DNA of 64,000 nt from Flavobacterium hibisci (lineage in GTDB: Bacteria; Bacteroidota; Bacteroidia; Flavobacteriales; Flavobacteriaceae). Below, in pieces: positions 37,161 through 46,951 of the stretch. The translations under genes and the position numbers were made by a program. The stretch is from the NCBI RefSeq assembly GCF_020026925.1, contig NZ_JAIQDW010000001.1, positions 558,001 through 622,000 on the forward strand, read 5' to 3'. Position 1 is the stretch's first letter, and each line of letters begins with the position of its first letter. Under the pieces are notes generated by a model. That model was given only the letters and a program-made list of their open reading frames with translations. It searched no databases and had not been told where the DNA came from.

Positions 37161-40127
37161 ATGAAAAAAACATTCTTTTGTCTTCTTTTGATATTCCTCA
37201 ATTCAGGTCTTTTTTCACAAGAATTTAAAAGAGAAAAATACAATTTCAATCCCGATTGGAAAATAAAAACAGGAGATTCCCAAAATGCGGAATCTCCTGT
37301 TTTTGATGATACCTCATGGAGAAAAGTTACATTGCCACATGCCTACAATCAGGAAGAGGCTTTTGAAAAGGATATTGATCATCATACGACAGGAATTGTA
37401 TGGTACAGAAAGAAATTCAAACTTCCAAAAGGTGTCAAAGACAAAAAGATTTTTATCGAACTTGAAGGGATTCGACAGGGAGGTTTTATTTATGTAAACG
37501 GAGAAAAAGCAGGCATTCATGAAAATGGTGTGATGGGCTTTGGGTTTGATATTTCTAAAATGATCAAACCTTTTCCAGAAGAAAACACCATTGCTCTAAG
37601 AATTGACAATGACTGGAAATACAGGGAAACAGCCACGAATTCTACCTATCAGTGGAATAATATGAATTTCAATGCCAATTATGGCGGAATACCGAAAAAC
37701 GTTTTCCTTCATATTACAAATAAATTATACCAGACACTTCCCCTCTATTCTAACCTAAAAACTACGGGAGTTTATATCTATCCTTCTAATATAAATATTC
37801 AGGAACAAAGTGCCATTATTCATGCTGAATCTGAAATTCGTAATGAATTTGATACAGAAAAAAAGGTAGAATACAATGTCGTTATTGAAGATATCAAGGG
37901 TAAAACAATTGCTTCATTTACCGGTGAAAAAGCAAACCTTCTTCCTAATGAAACTAAAATTTTAAAAGCCCGCAAACTCATTAATAATTTACATTTTTGG
38001 AGCTGGGGTTACGGCTATTTATACACCGTAAAAACCATTTTAAAAGTCGATGGAAAAATCATTGACGAAGTTTCAACCAAAACCGGCTTTCGCAAAACAG
38101 CATTCAAAAATGGCGAAATCTGGCTAAATGACCGTGTTCTTCAGGTAAAAGGATATGCGCAAAGAACCAGCAACGAGTGGCCCGCTATCGGAATGTCGGT
38201 ACCGCCATGGCTGAGTGACTTTAGCAATAAATTGATAGTTGAAGGTAACGGAAACTTAGTAAGATGGATGCACGTTACGCCCTGGAGACAAGATGTAGAA
38301 TCTTGCGACAGAGTTGGCTTATTACAGGCAATGCCCGCCGGAGATGCTGAAAAGGATGCCAAAGGCGAACAATGGATTCAGCGTGTCAACTTAATGCGCG
38401 ATGCTATCATTTACAACCGAAACAACCCAAGTATTATTTTTTATGAGAGCGGCAATGAATCTATCAGCGAAGAGCATATGAAAGAAATGAAAGCAATTCG
38501 AAATCTATACGATCCCAACGGCGGACGCGCTATCGGCTCCCGTGAAATGCTCGACAGTAAAGAAGCAGAATATGGCGGGGAAATGCTTTACATTAATAAA
38601 AGTGCAGGAATCCCTTTATGGGCAACCGAATATTCAAGAGATGAAGGCCTGCGTAAATATTGGGACGAATTCTCTCCTCCTTTTCATAAAGAAGGTGCTG
38701 GTCCTCTATACCGCGATAAACCTGCCGAAGATTACAATCACAATCAGGACCGTCATGCCATCGAAAATATTACAAGGTGGTATGATTATTACAGGGAAAG
38801 ACCCGGAACCGGAAAAAGAGTAAATTCGGGTGGTGTTAATATTATTTTTTCTGATTCGAATACGCATCACAGAGGCGAATCCAATTACAGGACCAGTGGC
38901 GAGGTAGATGCTATGCGTATTCCAAAAGACGGATTTTGGGCGCATCAGGTGATGTGGGACGGCTGGGTGGATATCGAAAAATACCGTACGTACATTATGG
39001 GGCACTGGAACTATGCTAATAAAGTGGTCAAAAACATTTATGTAGTCTCAACAGCTTCAAAAGTGGAACTTTTTATCAACGGAATCTCACAGGGTTTTGG
39101 AAAACAAAGCAATCAGTTCCTCTTTACTTTTGAAAATATTGCATTTAAAGAAGGCACTATAAAAGCGATTGGATACGATGAAAAAGGAACTATTTTGAGT
39201 GAAGACTCCAAAATAACTGTTGGAAATCCAGAAGCAATCAGACTAAAATTAATTACCCAAAAACAGGGACTTTTGGCAGATGGTGCAGATGTAGCACTAG
39301 TGGATGTTGAAGTGATTGACAAAAACGGAAACCGCTGTTCCATCAGCAATGACATGATTACTTTTTCTGTAGAAGGTCCGGTGACCTGGTTAGGTGGAAT
39401 AGCACAGGGTCCAAAAAATTATATTCTTTCTAAAACGATTCCGGTTGAAAATGGCGTTAACAGAGTTATGGTACAATCCATGATAAATGGCGGAAAAATA
39501 AAAATTTCGGCCACAGCTAAAGGATTAAAATCAGCAGAAGTAACTTTTGAAAGTAAAGCTGTAAAAACTCAAAATGGACTTTCTACAGCGATTCCGAGTG
39601 TTAATTTAGCGTCGAATTTAGAAAGAGGCCCTACTCCAAAAACACCATCTTATACAATAAAAAGAAATCCTGCTGCTATAGTAAGCGCTTCATCGCCTTC
39701 TAATAGTAATGAGACATTTAAAAGTTATGATGATAACGAATTGACGGAATGGAAAAATGATGGGAATATAAAAAGTGGTTCCATAACGTATACATTGTCA
39801 AAACCTTCAATGGTGAATGAATGTGTAATTAAATTGACAGGATGGAGGTCTAAAATCTATCCAATTCGTATTTTAGCAGGTGATAAAGAAGTTTTCAAGG
39901 GCAATACAACTCAGAGTCTGGGATATATTACAATTCCTTTGGAACCAGTTCTAGCTGAAAAAATCACAATTAAACTCATCGGATCAAACACAGAAAAAGA
40001 TGGATTCTCTAAAATTGTTGAAGTGGAAGCAAACAAAGATTTGGATTTATTTAAAGACCCAACAGCAGTAAATGCAAAAGGACAATTACGTATTGTCGAA
40101 ATAGAATTTTATGAAAAAATCAAATAA
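37161..40127 (+). CDS. GH2 beta-galactosidase-like enzyme with C-terminal discoidin-like domain
   Basis: The 988-residue protein has a signal peptide ending GLFSQ. The order is a jelly roll (25-190, TGIVWYRKKFKLP), an immunoglobulin-like domain, a barrel with acid/base Glu433 (YESGNESIS) and nucleophile Glu490 (PLWATEYSRDEG), and Ig-like domains with VALVDVEVIDKNGNR. A final domain (about 850-988) looks like an F5/8-type carbohydrate-binding module (NELTEWKND, YPIRILAGDKEVFKG). It probably removes beta-galactose from side chains. It overlaps the next gene by 17 bp, consistent with translational coupling. It is distinct from the GH2 at 6158-9058. Confidence 0.88.
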   Translation: MKKTFFCLLLIFLNSGLFSQEFKREKYNFNPDWKIKTGDSQNAESPVFDDTSWRKVTLPHAYNQEEAFEKDIDHHTTGIVWYRKKFKLPKGVKDKKIFIELEGIRQGGFIYVNGEKAGIHENGVMGFGFDISKMIKPFPEENTIALRIDNDWKYRETATNSTYQWNNMNFNANYGGIPKNVFLHITNKLYQTLPLYSNLKTTGVYIYPSNINIQEQSAIIHAESEIRNEFDTEKKVEYNVVIEDIKGKTIASFTGEKANLLPNETKILKARKLINNLHFWSWGYGYLYTVKTILKVDGKIIDEVSTKTGFRKTAFKNGEIWLNDRVLQVKGYAQRTSNEWPAIGMSVPPWLSDFSNKLIVEGNGNLVRWMHVTPWRQDVESCDRVGLLQAMPAGDAEKDAKGEQWIQRVNLMRDAIIYNRNNPSIIFYESGNESISEEHMKEMKAIRNLYDPNGGRAIGSREMLDSKEAEYGGEMLYINKSAGIPLWATEYSRDEGLRKYWDEFSPPFHKEGAGPLYRDKPAEDYNHNQDRHAIENITRWYDYYRERPGTGKRVNSGGVNIIFSDSNTHHRGESNYRTSGEVDAMRIPKDGFWAHQVMWDGWVDIEKYRTYIMGHWNYANKVVKNIYVVSTASKVELFINGISQGFGKQSNQFLFTFENIAFKEGTIKAIGYDEKGTILSEDSKITVGNPEAIRLKLITQKQGLLADGADVALVDVEVIDKNGNRCSISNDMITFSVEGPVTWLGGIAQGPKNYILSKTIPVENGVNRVMVQSMINGGKIKISATAKGLKSAEVTFESKAVKTQNGLSTAIPSVNLASNLERGPTPKTPSYTIKRNPAAIVSASSPSNSNETFKSYDDNELTEWKNDGNIKSGSITYTLSKPSMVNECVIKLTGWRSKIYPIRILAGDKEVFKGNTTQSLGYITIPLEPVLAEKITIKLIGSNTEKDGFSKIVEVEANKDLDLFKDPTAVNAKGQLRIVEIEFYEKIK

Positions 40128-41919
40128 TTTAAACCGATTTAAGGTAGCCTTATTTTGTATTTCTTTAGGGATGAGTCTTTCTGTATTCTCACAAAAAAAG
40201 GAAATTCCGTTATGGGACAAAATACCTGATGCTATTGAAAACAAAGAATATACAGAAAAAATAGTCACTAATAAAGATGGCATTGCTGTAGATGTACGCA
40301 AAGTAACAGTACCTACTCTAACAGCTTATTTTGCTGATCAGGAAAAATCAAACGGAACTTCCGTTATAATGTGCCCCGGTGGTGCTTACGGAATGCTGGC
40401 CATTGACAAAGAAGGTTATAAAGTTGCCGAATGGTTTAATAGTCTTGGCATAAATGCTTTTGTTTTAAAATACAGATTGCCAAGCGATTTCATTATGAAG
40501 AATAAAACTGTTGCACCTCTGCAGGATGCTCAGGAAGCCGTTCGTCTGGTTAGAAGAAATGCGGCAAAGTGGAAACTAGATCCTAACAAAATTGGTTTTA
40601 TGGGATTTTCTGCCGGAGGTCATTTGGCCTCTACTTTAGCTACACATTATGACGATAAGATCTATACTCCTTCTGATACAACGAGTGCAAAACCTAATTT
40701 TTCAATTCTAATTTATCCTGTAATATCCATGCAGGAAGGTGTTACGCATCAAGGTTCAAAAGATAATCTGTTGGGCAAAAATGTTCAGGGCGAAATAGTT
40801 GATAAATATTCAAATGAAAAGCAGGTAACCGCTTCAACTCCCAAAACTTTTTTAGTACATGCTACAGATGACAAAGCTGTTCCTGTAGAAAACAGTATTA
40901 ATTATTATTTAGCTTTAAAAAAAGAAAAAGTTCTGGCAGAAATGCATTTATATGAAAACGGTGGTCATGGTTTTGGTCTGGGTGTAAAAGGCACTAATGC
41001 TTACTGGCCTGAAACCTGCAAAAAATGGCTGGCTGTTAACGACTATATTTTAAAATCTGATGGTTATGTATTCACTTATTTTAAGGGTAATGGCGAAGAC
41101 GGTCTGCATATGGCGTACAGCGAAGACGGCTATAAATGGAATACTTTAAAAAATGACACCTCTTTTTTAACTCCTGAAGTTGGCAAAGATAAACTTATGC
41201 GTGATCCTTGTGTAATAAAAGGCGGTGACGGCTTATATCACATGGTTTGGACCGTAAGCTGGACAGACAAAGGCATAGGTTATGCTTCTTCAAAAGATTT
41301 GATTCATTGGTCAAAACAAGAATTTATTCCGGTTATGGCACATGAAGACAAAGCAAGAAATACCTGGGCTCCGGAAATTACGTATGATGAAAAATCTAAA
41401 ACTTATATGATTTACTGGGCCTCAACAATTGACGGGAAATTTTTAGAAACCAAATCGGAAGAAGAGAAAGGGTACAATCACAGAATTTATTACACAAAAA
41501 CCAAAGATTTCAAAAAGTTCTCCAAAACCAAATTACTTTACGAACCTGGGTTTAATGTCATCGATGCTTCTATTGTAAAAACAGACAAAGGTTACACCAT
41601 GTATTTAAAAGATGAAACCAAAGTACCAGTTCAGAAAAATTTAAAAGTAGCCACCAGTAAAAAACTGAAGGGTCCATACACAAAGGCAAGTGAACCTATT
41701 ACAGGAAATTACTGGGCTGAAGGCCCTACTGCTATTCAAATAAATAATGAATGGATTGTGTATTTTGATAAATATACGCAAAAGAAATATGGAGCCGTAA
41801 AACAAACTTCCAAAGGCTGGGAAGACATTTCTGACCAGGTTAGTTTTCCTAAAGGCACACGTCATGGAACTGTGATTAAAGTTTCTTCTGAGGTAATTAC
41901 TGAATTGAAAAAACTATAA
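40111..41919 (+). CDS. Esterase / GH43-like fusion enzyme
   Basis: The 602-residue protein has a signal peptide ending SVFSQ. Residues about 45-315 are an alpha/beta-hydrolase esterase: oxyanion segment CPGGAYG, nucleophile Ser167 in GFMGFSAGGH, Asp253 or 254 in HATDDKAVP and His286 in NGGHGFG. Residues about 320-600 are a GH43-like five-bladed propeller with Asp365 (MRDPCVI), NTWAPEITY, Asp485 (NVIDASI) and Glu537 (WAEGPTAI). Both active sites look complete. It may deacylate and trim the same side chain. It starts inside the end of the GH2 gene and is the last gene of the rightward operon. Confidence 0.87.
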   Translation: MKKSNNLNRFKVALFCISLGMSLSVFSQKKEIPLWDKIPDAIENKEYTEKIVTNKDGIAVDVRKVTVPTLTAYFADQEKSNGTSVIMCPGGAYGMLAIDKEGYKVAEWFNSLGINAFVLKYRLPSDFIMKNKTVAPLQDAQEAVRLVRRNAAKWKLDPNKIGFMGFSAGGHLASTLATHYDDKIYTPSDTTSAKPNFSILIYPVISMQEGVTHQGSKDNLLGKNVQGEIVDKYSNEKQVTASTPKTFLVHATDDKAVPVENSINYYLALKKEKVLAEMHLYENGGHGFGLGVKGTNAYWPETCKKWLAVNDYILKSDGYVFTYFKGNGEDGLHMAYSEDGYKWNTLKNDTSFLTPEVGKDKLMRDPCVIKGGDGLYHMVWTVSWTDKGIGYASSKDLIHWSKQEFIPVMAHEDKARNTWAPEITYDEKSKTYMIYWASTIDGKFLETKSEEEKGYNHRIYYTKTKDFKKFSKTKLLYEPGFNVIDASIVKTDKGYTMYLKDETKVPVQKNLKVATSKKLKGPYTKASEPITGNYWAEGPTAIQINNEWIVYFDKYTQKKYGAVKQTSKGWEDISDQVSFPKGTRHGTVIKVSSEVITELKKL

Positions 41920-42130
41920 ATTTAATATACCAATAACATAACTGGGTTGTAAAATCTACTATTATAATTTGTTAAAAAACATTTTTATACTTTATCCACA
42001 ACGTAACATATTATTACTTTATTAAGTAGTAAAATGAGTACAAAATTATTACTCATTATATTTGTTAAAGTAATTTTAAATTCTATTTTTACAAAAAAAT
42101 TCTTACTTAATAATTAATGTAAAAATAGTT
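41920..42130. other. Gap before vgrG with a probable promoter
   Basis: A perfect -7 box TATATTTG at 42057-42064 lies 66 bp before the VgrG start. No clear -33 TTG lies at the right distance. It marks the boundary between the PUL and the secretion island. Confidence 0.5.
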
Positions 42131-43939
42131 ATGGCACATTTTTCAGAACAGGTACATATCACCATAGGGAGTTTTACCCAAAATGTAGTTTATCATAATT
42201 TAGAACTGTCACAAAAGATGGCCGATCACCATCATTTTTCTTTTGTATGGCAATACACAGGCAAGGCGATCATCAATCCGGCAGATCAGGCAAAGGCATT
42301 GCGAACGTATCTTGGAGATGAAGTTATCTTTACCTTTAAAAGCCTTACCGGAATCCGGTTGATGAGCAAAGGAATCATTACAGAACTTTCTTCTATAGAT
42401 CTTCATGGCAGCGCCGAAGGATTGCATGTAAAAGGTATCAGCCATACTATTGTTCTGGATGACATGAAAAAATCGAGAACCTACCAGCAAAGAAGTATGA
42501 ATGATATCGTGCTGGATATTTTAGCCGAAGGTCCTGGAGAGTTTTATGAAAGAGATGCTATAAAATCTACCTATCTTCAGGAGTTCAAATACATGGCCCA
42601 GTATAATGAAACCAATTTTGATTTCTTAAAACGATTGGCCAGACGTTACGGACAATGGTTTTATTTTGACGGAATGCGAATGCAGTTCGGACAGACCAAA
42701 ACCAGTAAAATAAAACTCATCAACGGGTCTTCGTTGCATGGTTTTAAAATCCAGACCAACATGGCTTCCCATAAAATTTCTTTGGGAGGGTATGATTACA
42801 ATGGAGCATCCAATATTCGTAATTCGGCAGCAAGAACATCCTCAGGAAGTAAAGACAGTTTCTCTGCCGTTGTAGGACACAATCAGGGAACCGTTACCCA
42901 AAACGATTTGAATAATGGAGCTTATACCACCAATGCCCAAAGCAGTGAAGAAATCGAAGAAATGGTCAGACTGCAAACAGCAGGCAGCGACGCCAATAGT
43001 GTATACTACAGCGGAACCTCTTATTTTCCGTTAGGACTTGGACAGGTTTTCAGCATCATAAACCAGACTGTAGAGCATGAACTGATTGTGACAGAAGTAA
43101 CACATATTTCTCAGGTCCATGGAAATTATTCCTGTAATTTCAAAGCCATTCCGGCAGACGTTGCAGCCCCTCATTATACAGAGGTAAATGTATTTGCAAA
43201 AGCAGAAACACAGCCTGCCAAAGTAAAAGACAACAATGATCCGGAAGGATTAGGGCGTGTAAAAGTACAGTTCAACTGGGCAGGCGGAAACAATTCAAGC
43301 GAGTGGCTACGAATGATACAGCCACATTCAGGTTCCGGAAAAGGATTTTACTTTATTCCCGAAATTGGTGAAGAAGTTTTAGTAGGTTTTGAAGGTGACA
43401 ATGCACAGAATCCGTATGTTTTGGGAACACAATACAATGGAAGTGCTACCAGTGGTTATGCAGATAGTAAGAATACTATTAAAGCAATTCATACTAGAAG
43501 TGGACATATCCTAAAATTTACTGAAGACGAAAGTATCATTATCACAGATAAAATTGGTAATGAAATTCAGTTCGATACGATTGATGGCAATATTAATATC
43601 ACTGCACCAAAAAACATAACAATGAATGCTACTAATATTATTATAAATGCTACTGAAAATATTAGCACCACTGCAGGAATGAGTATTACAGAAAGCGCAG
43701 GGGGTGACAAATCGACTTCTATAGGAATGTTACATACTATCATCGTTGGAGGTGATCATATGTTAAATGTTACAGGTAATTTGATCGAACATATTGAAGG
43801 AAATCTGGAATCTCATACACAAAAGGAAAGACAAGAATCAAGTGTGAAAGGGATCCAAATTAATAGTGAAGATACCATAAACAAACATGCAAAAAAAGAA
43901 ATACAAAATAATAGTGCCGAAAAATCTAAATTGTATTAA
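42131..43939 (+). CDS. vgrG: Type VI secretion spike protein VgrG
   Basis: The 602-residue protein shows the VgrG/gp27-gp5 layout. The N-terminal 330 residues are phage baseplate-hub-like (MNDIVLDILAEG, LKRLARRYGQWFYFDG). The gp5-type OB fold is at about 365-440 (DPEGLGRVKVQFNWAGG, SEWLRMIQPHSGSGKGFYFI, NPYVLGTQYNGS). A C-terminal repetitive beta-prism follows (460-600, IQFDTIDGNINITAP, NATNIIINATENIS). It lacks a long toxin extension, so the cargo is carried by separate proteins downstream. No sheath or baseplate genes are present, so this is an orphan island relying on a secretion system encoded elsewhere. Confidence 0.92.
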   Translation: MAHFSEQVHITIGSFTQNVVYHNLELSQKMADHHHFSFVWQYTGKAIINPADQAKALRTYLGDEVIFTFKSLTGIRLMSKGIITELSSIDLHGSAEGLHVKGISHTIVLDDMKKSRTYQQRSMNDIVLDILAEGPGEFYERDAIKSTYLQEFKYMAQYNETNFDFLKRLARRYGQWFYFDGMRMQFGQTKTSKIKLINGSSLHGFKIQTNMASHKISLGGYDYNGASNIRNSAARTSSGSKDSFSAVVGHNQGTVTQNDLNNGAYTTNAQSSEEIEEMVRLQTAGSDANSVYYSGTSYFPLGLGQVFSIINQTVEHELIVTEVTHISQVHGNYSCNFKAIPADVAAPHYTEVNVFAKAETQPAKVKDNNDPEGLGRVKVQFNWAGGNNSSEWLRMIQPHSGSGKGFYFIPEIGEEVLVGFEGDNAQNPYVLGTQYNGSATSGYADSKNTIKAIHTRSGHILKFTEDESIIITDKIGNEIQFDTIDGNINITAPKNITMNATNIIINATENISTTAGMSITESAGGDKSTSIGMLHTIIVGGDHMLNVTGNLIEHIEGNLESHTQKERQESSVKGIQINSEDTINKHAKKEIQNNSAEKSKLY

Positions 43940-43941
43940 AT

Positions 43942-45333
43942 ATGAGTAGAATTCGAACTGTTGGCGGTACAATAACAAAAACTACAGCCGGAGCACATAA
44001 TATGTATTCTGAAGAAAACATTGTTTTTAATTCAGGGAAAACAATAACTGAAATAGGAGAAGAAAATGGGATTTTTTTTGGAGAGCCAAAAGATGCTCCT
44101 GAAATAAAAAAGGATACAGAAAAAGTAGAGACTTATAAATGTGTTCATTGTGAAGAAGAGATAACCTTAGCACAAATAAAATATGTAATGACCGGGAAAA
44201 CCGATGGAAAAATTAAAGATGAAGCTAATATAAAAAAGGTATTAGAATTTTTAAATAAATATAGGGCAGATTATAAACTAGATACTTGTTTAAGAAAGGC
44301 TCATTTCATTGCTCAAGTAGGAGCTGAATCTAGATTTAAAAGTACTTATGAAGGAAGTGTTTACCAATCTACTGGTCTTACGATTTTTAATTCAGACAAA
44401 ACTATCAGATTCAGAGATAATCAAGTAATAGATGAAACGGTTTTAGAATCATTAAAAAATAATTTGAGTTCTATATTTAAGTTAGTTGATGAAAATGACA
44501 AAATAATTGCAAAAACAAATGATGAATTAAAGATATTATTAAAAACTCAAAAAGTAATTATAGATGAAAAAGAATTATATGGAAAATATATTGGAGAAAA
44601 AGACTCTAAAAACAAAAAATTAAGAGTTGATAAATTAATAAAAGAAGTTTTAAAATCTGATAGTAAAATAGATTACAAAATTTATTTGAAAATTCATTCA
44701 GCATTTGGTATTCCGATTTTATCAAGGGCATATGCAAATGGAGGTGGAAATGGAGATGAATTAAGTAGAGATGGGTGGAAGTTTAGAGGTAAGGGAATTA
44801 AACAAGTAACTTTTAAAACTAACTATTTGAATTTTGCAAAATTTAGAAAAAACAATCCTTTTCCTGATGATACTAATGGAGATATTGATTTTACCATCAC
44901 AACTGATGTTGTTAATTTAAAAGGTAATTTTGATAAATTAGCAGATGAAACAATCTTCGGTGTTCAATCAGCTATTTGGTATTGGATAGAAGGAAATGGC
45001 AGTGTATTTAAAAATGGAGACTTAGATGATGTAAAAAAAACTACTGCAGCAGTTAATGGAGGATATAATGGTCTTGAAAAAAGAGATGAGTATATTAAAA
45101 ATGCTAGACAAGATGATGGACTAAAAGTATTCAAGCACTACAAACTTGAACATGAAAATGGAACAAAGGAAGTAAAAGAAACAATAATTACTAGATTAAA
45201 ATTTTTGTTAGAAACACGAAATCAAAAAGATCCTGCTACAAAAAAAATAGTCAATCTTAGAGACAGTAATGCACAAACGTTATTAGATGAGTTAGATGTA
45301 GAGAAAGGGAAAAATCAAGAAATCAAGAAATAA
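43942..45333 (+). CDS. Predicted type VI effector with GH19/lysozyme-like domain
   Basis: The 463-residue protein starts 2 bp after VgrG. Residues 1-50 (TVGGTITKTTAGAHNMYSEE, NSGKTITEIGEENGIFFGEP) look like a VgrG-linked marker or PAAR-like leader. From about 67 there is a CVHC Cys pair. Residues 100-395 match GH19 chitinase/endolysin blocks: RKAHFIAQVGAESRF with predicted catalytic Glu129, Glu137 in YEGSVY, WKFRGKGIKQVTFKTNYLNF and AAVNGGYNGLEKR. A roughly 110-residue insert splits the domain. It has no signal peptide, as expected for type VI cargo. It would cut peptidoglycan in a rival cell. Base composition is markedly more AT-rich than vgrG. Confidence 0.82.
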   Translation: MSRIRTVGGTITKTTAGAHNMYSEENIVFNSGKTITEIGEENGIFFGEPKDAPEIKKDTEKVETYKCVHCEEEITLAQIKYVMTGKTDGKIKDEANIKKVLEFLNKYRADYKLDTCLRKAHFIAQVGAESRFKSTYEGSVYQSTGLTIFNSDKTIRFRDNQVIDETVLESLKNNLSSIFKLVDENDKIIAKTNDELKILLKTQKVIIDEKELYGKYIGEKDSKNKKLRVDKLIKEVLKSDSKIDYKIYLKIHSAFGIPILSRAYANGGGNGDELSRDGWKFRGKGIKQVTFKTNYLNFAKFRKNNPFPDDTNGDIDFTITTDVVNLKGNFDKLADETIFGVQSAIWYWIEGNGSVFKNGDLDDVKKTTAAVNGGYNGLEKRDEYIKNARQDDGLKVFKHYKLEHENGTKEVKETIITRLKFLLETRNQKDPATKKIVNLRDSNAQTLLDELDVEKGKNQEIKK

Positions 45334-45364
45334 GAAAAACTAAATGTTAATAAAATAAGTAAAA

Positions 45365-46144
45365 ATGAAATTTACAATTTATGTACTAATATTCATATTG
45401 TTTAATGTAAACTCTTGTTTAAGTCAAGCAGGTAAAAATTCAGTGATAGAAATTCATTCTATGATTGATTCTGTTAAATGCAATAATGAAAAATATTATT
45501 TTGAATTTCCGGATATATTAAATAAAAATGAAGTTAATTTTTTCAACAATTCTATAAGTGCTGATTATTTAAATTATTTAGACATAGAAAAAAAAAGTAT
45601 AAAACCAAATGATCTTATAAATATGGCCATTCTAATGCGTAAAAAAGAATGTAATGATAGCAATAATTACAGTGGATTCATAGGTTCAAATTATAAAGTC
45701 ACTTTTAATAATTTTAAAATATTAAGTATTAATATGAACTATGAATCAATAGCAGGAAGTATAAATATCGATTCTTATTATTATAATTTTGATATTCCAA
45801 ATAATAAAATATTACAATTCAATGATATTATTAAGGAAAGTAAAATACAAGAGTTGTTAAAAAAAATAAACTCCATATTGAGAGATAGATTAAATAGAGC
45901 ATATAAAGAAAATAAAAACGAATTAAATAATTCGGATGTATATGAATCATTAACTCATTCAAAAATTTTATTTAGAAAAGAAAATTTGGATACATTTTCT
46001 ATTAGTAAAAAAGGAATTGAATATATTTTTAATTATGGCTTTCCTAATGGTATGTTTGCAATTGAAAACAACATTTTTTTTTCGTACAATGATTTAAAAA
46101 TGATTTTGAAAGATGAATTTAAGGAGAAAATAAATGTACGCTAA
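45365..46144 (+). CDS. Exported RsiV/DUF3298-like protein, candidate immunity protein 1
   Basis: The 259-residue protein has a signal peptide (MKFTIYVLIFILF, then SCLSQ). The middle follows the DUF4163/DUF3298 pattern of RsiV-like proteins: VTFNNFKILSINMNYES, IAGSINIDSYYYNFDIPNN, KILQFNDIIKESKIQELLKK and a late segment IEYIFNYGFPNG. In Bacillus, the RsiV domain of this type binds lysozyme. Placed 31 bp after a lysozyme-like effector and exported to the compartment where that effector would act, it is a good immunity candidate. This is pattern recognition by eye, and similarity is weak. It overlaps the next gene by 11 bp. Confidence 0.65.
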   Translation: MKFTIYVLIFILFNVNSCLSQAGKNSVIEIHSMIDSVKCNNEKYYFEFPDILNKNEVNFFNNSISADYLNYLDIEKKSIKPNDLINMAILMRKKECNDSNNYSGFIGSNYKVTFNNFKILSINMNYESIAGSINIDSYYYNFDIPNNKILQFNDIIKESKIQELLKKINSILRDRLNRAYKENKNELNNSDVYESLTHSKILFRKENLDTFSISKKGIEYIFNYGFPNGMFAIENNIFFSYNDLKMILKDEFKEKINVR

Positions 46145-46844
46145 TTGCATTAAAAAAATAATTCTGTTAATCATTATACCCATTTCGATCAATGGAAATA
46201 GTCAAAGCTTAAAAACCTTAAAAGATTCTGTTTTTATAGATAACACTTACTTTACATTGCAAGAATTAAAAATTATTTCAAAGAATAAGGAAACCACTAA
46301 TAAAATTTATAAAATCATTCAAAATACTTATCCTATTTTCGATAAACCTTCTGTTCTTATACCAGAACAAAGAATTAAGGAAAAAAAAGATATGATATCA
46401 AAATATATATTAGAAAATATTCTCCGTGAGTCAAATGTAGGATTTGAAGATTATAAAATCTACTATGATAAAAATAATATTATTAATATATCAATTGGAA
46501 TACAGTCATATGGATCACCATGGGAAGGAATTAAATATTATTGTTTTGATTTAAACACTGGAAAAAGAATTGGATTAGATTTATTTTTAAAACAAGATAA
46601 ACTTGTAAAAGAAATTAGGAATAAATTAAAAAATCAAGGAGCAAAGATATATGTAAAAAGAAATGATTTATTAAACTTTAAAATACTTATTGATAAAAGT
46701 AAACATGTTAAAGGTATAGATTTTTCAATATTTGATACAGAAAATCATAGAAATGGTGGATATGAAGAATTCATTGTTCATTTTAATGGGAATGAAATTA
46801 AAGAATATTTTTCTCCTCTATATAAAAACCGATTTTTAAACTAA
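46134..46844 (+). CDS. Exported RsiV/DUF3298-like protein, candidate immunity protein 2
   Basis: The 236-residue protein has an N-terminal hydrophobic signal (IILLIIIPISI). It shares with its neighbour the order: strand INISIGIQSYGSPWEG, KYYCFDLNTGKRIGLDLFL, KLVKEIRNKLK. This is the RsiV/DUF3298-like layout, although pairwise identity is low. It starts within the end of the preceding gene, implying translational coupling. A second immunity gene may broaden protection against variant effectors, or be left over from an exchanged cassette. It is strongly AT-rich like the two genes before it. No enzymatic motif is seen. Confidence 0.6.
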   Translation: MYANCIKKIILLIIIPISINGNSQSLKTLKDSVFIDNTYFTLQELKIISKNKETTNKIYKIIQNTYPIFDKPSVLIPEQRIKEKKDMISKYILENILRESNVGFEDYKIYYDKNNIINISIGIQSYGSPWEGIKYYCFDLNTGKRIGLDLFLKQDKLVKEIRNKLKNQGAKIYVKRNDLLNFKILIDKSKHVKGIDFSIFDTENHRNGGYEEFIVHFNGNEIKEYFSPLYKNRFLN

Positions 46845-46951
46845 TAGAAAAGAGAAATTAAGAGATAATAATTTTTCAAATAAGATATAGTGTAAAAAAA
46901 TCTTATGTTTTAGAACAGATCGCAACAGTAGTAAATTGAGTGATAATACAG

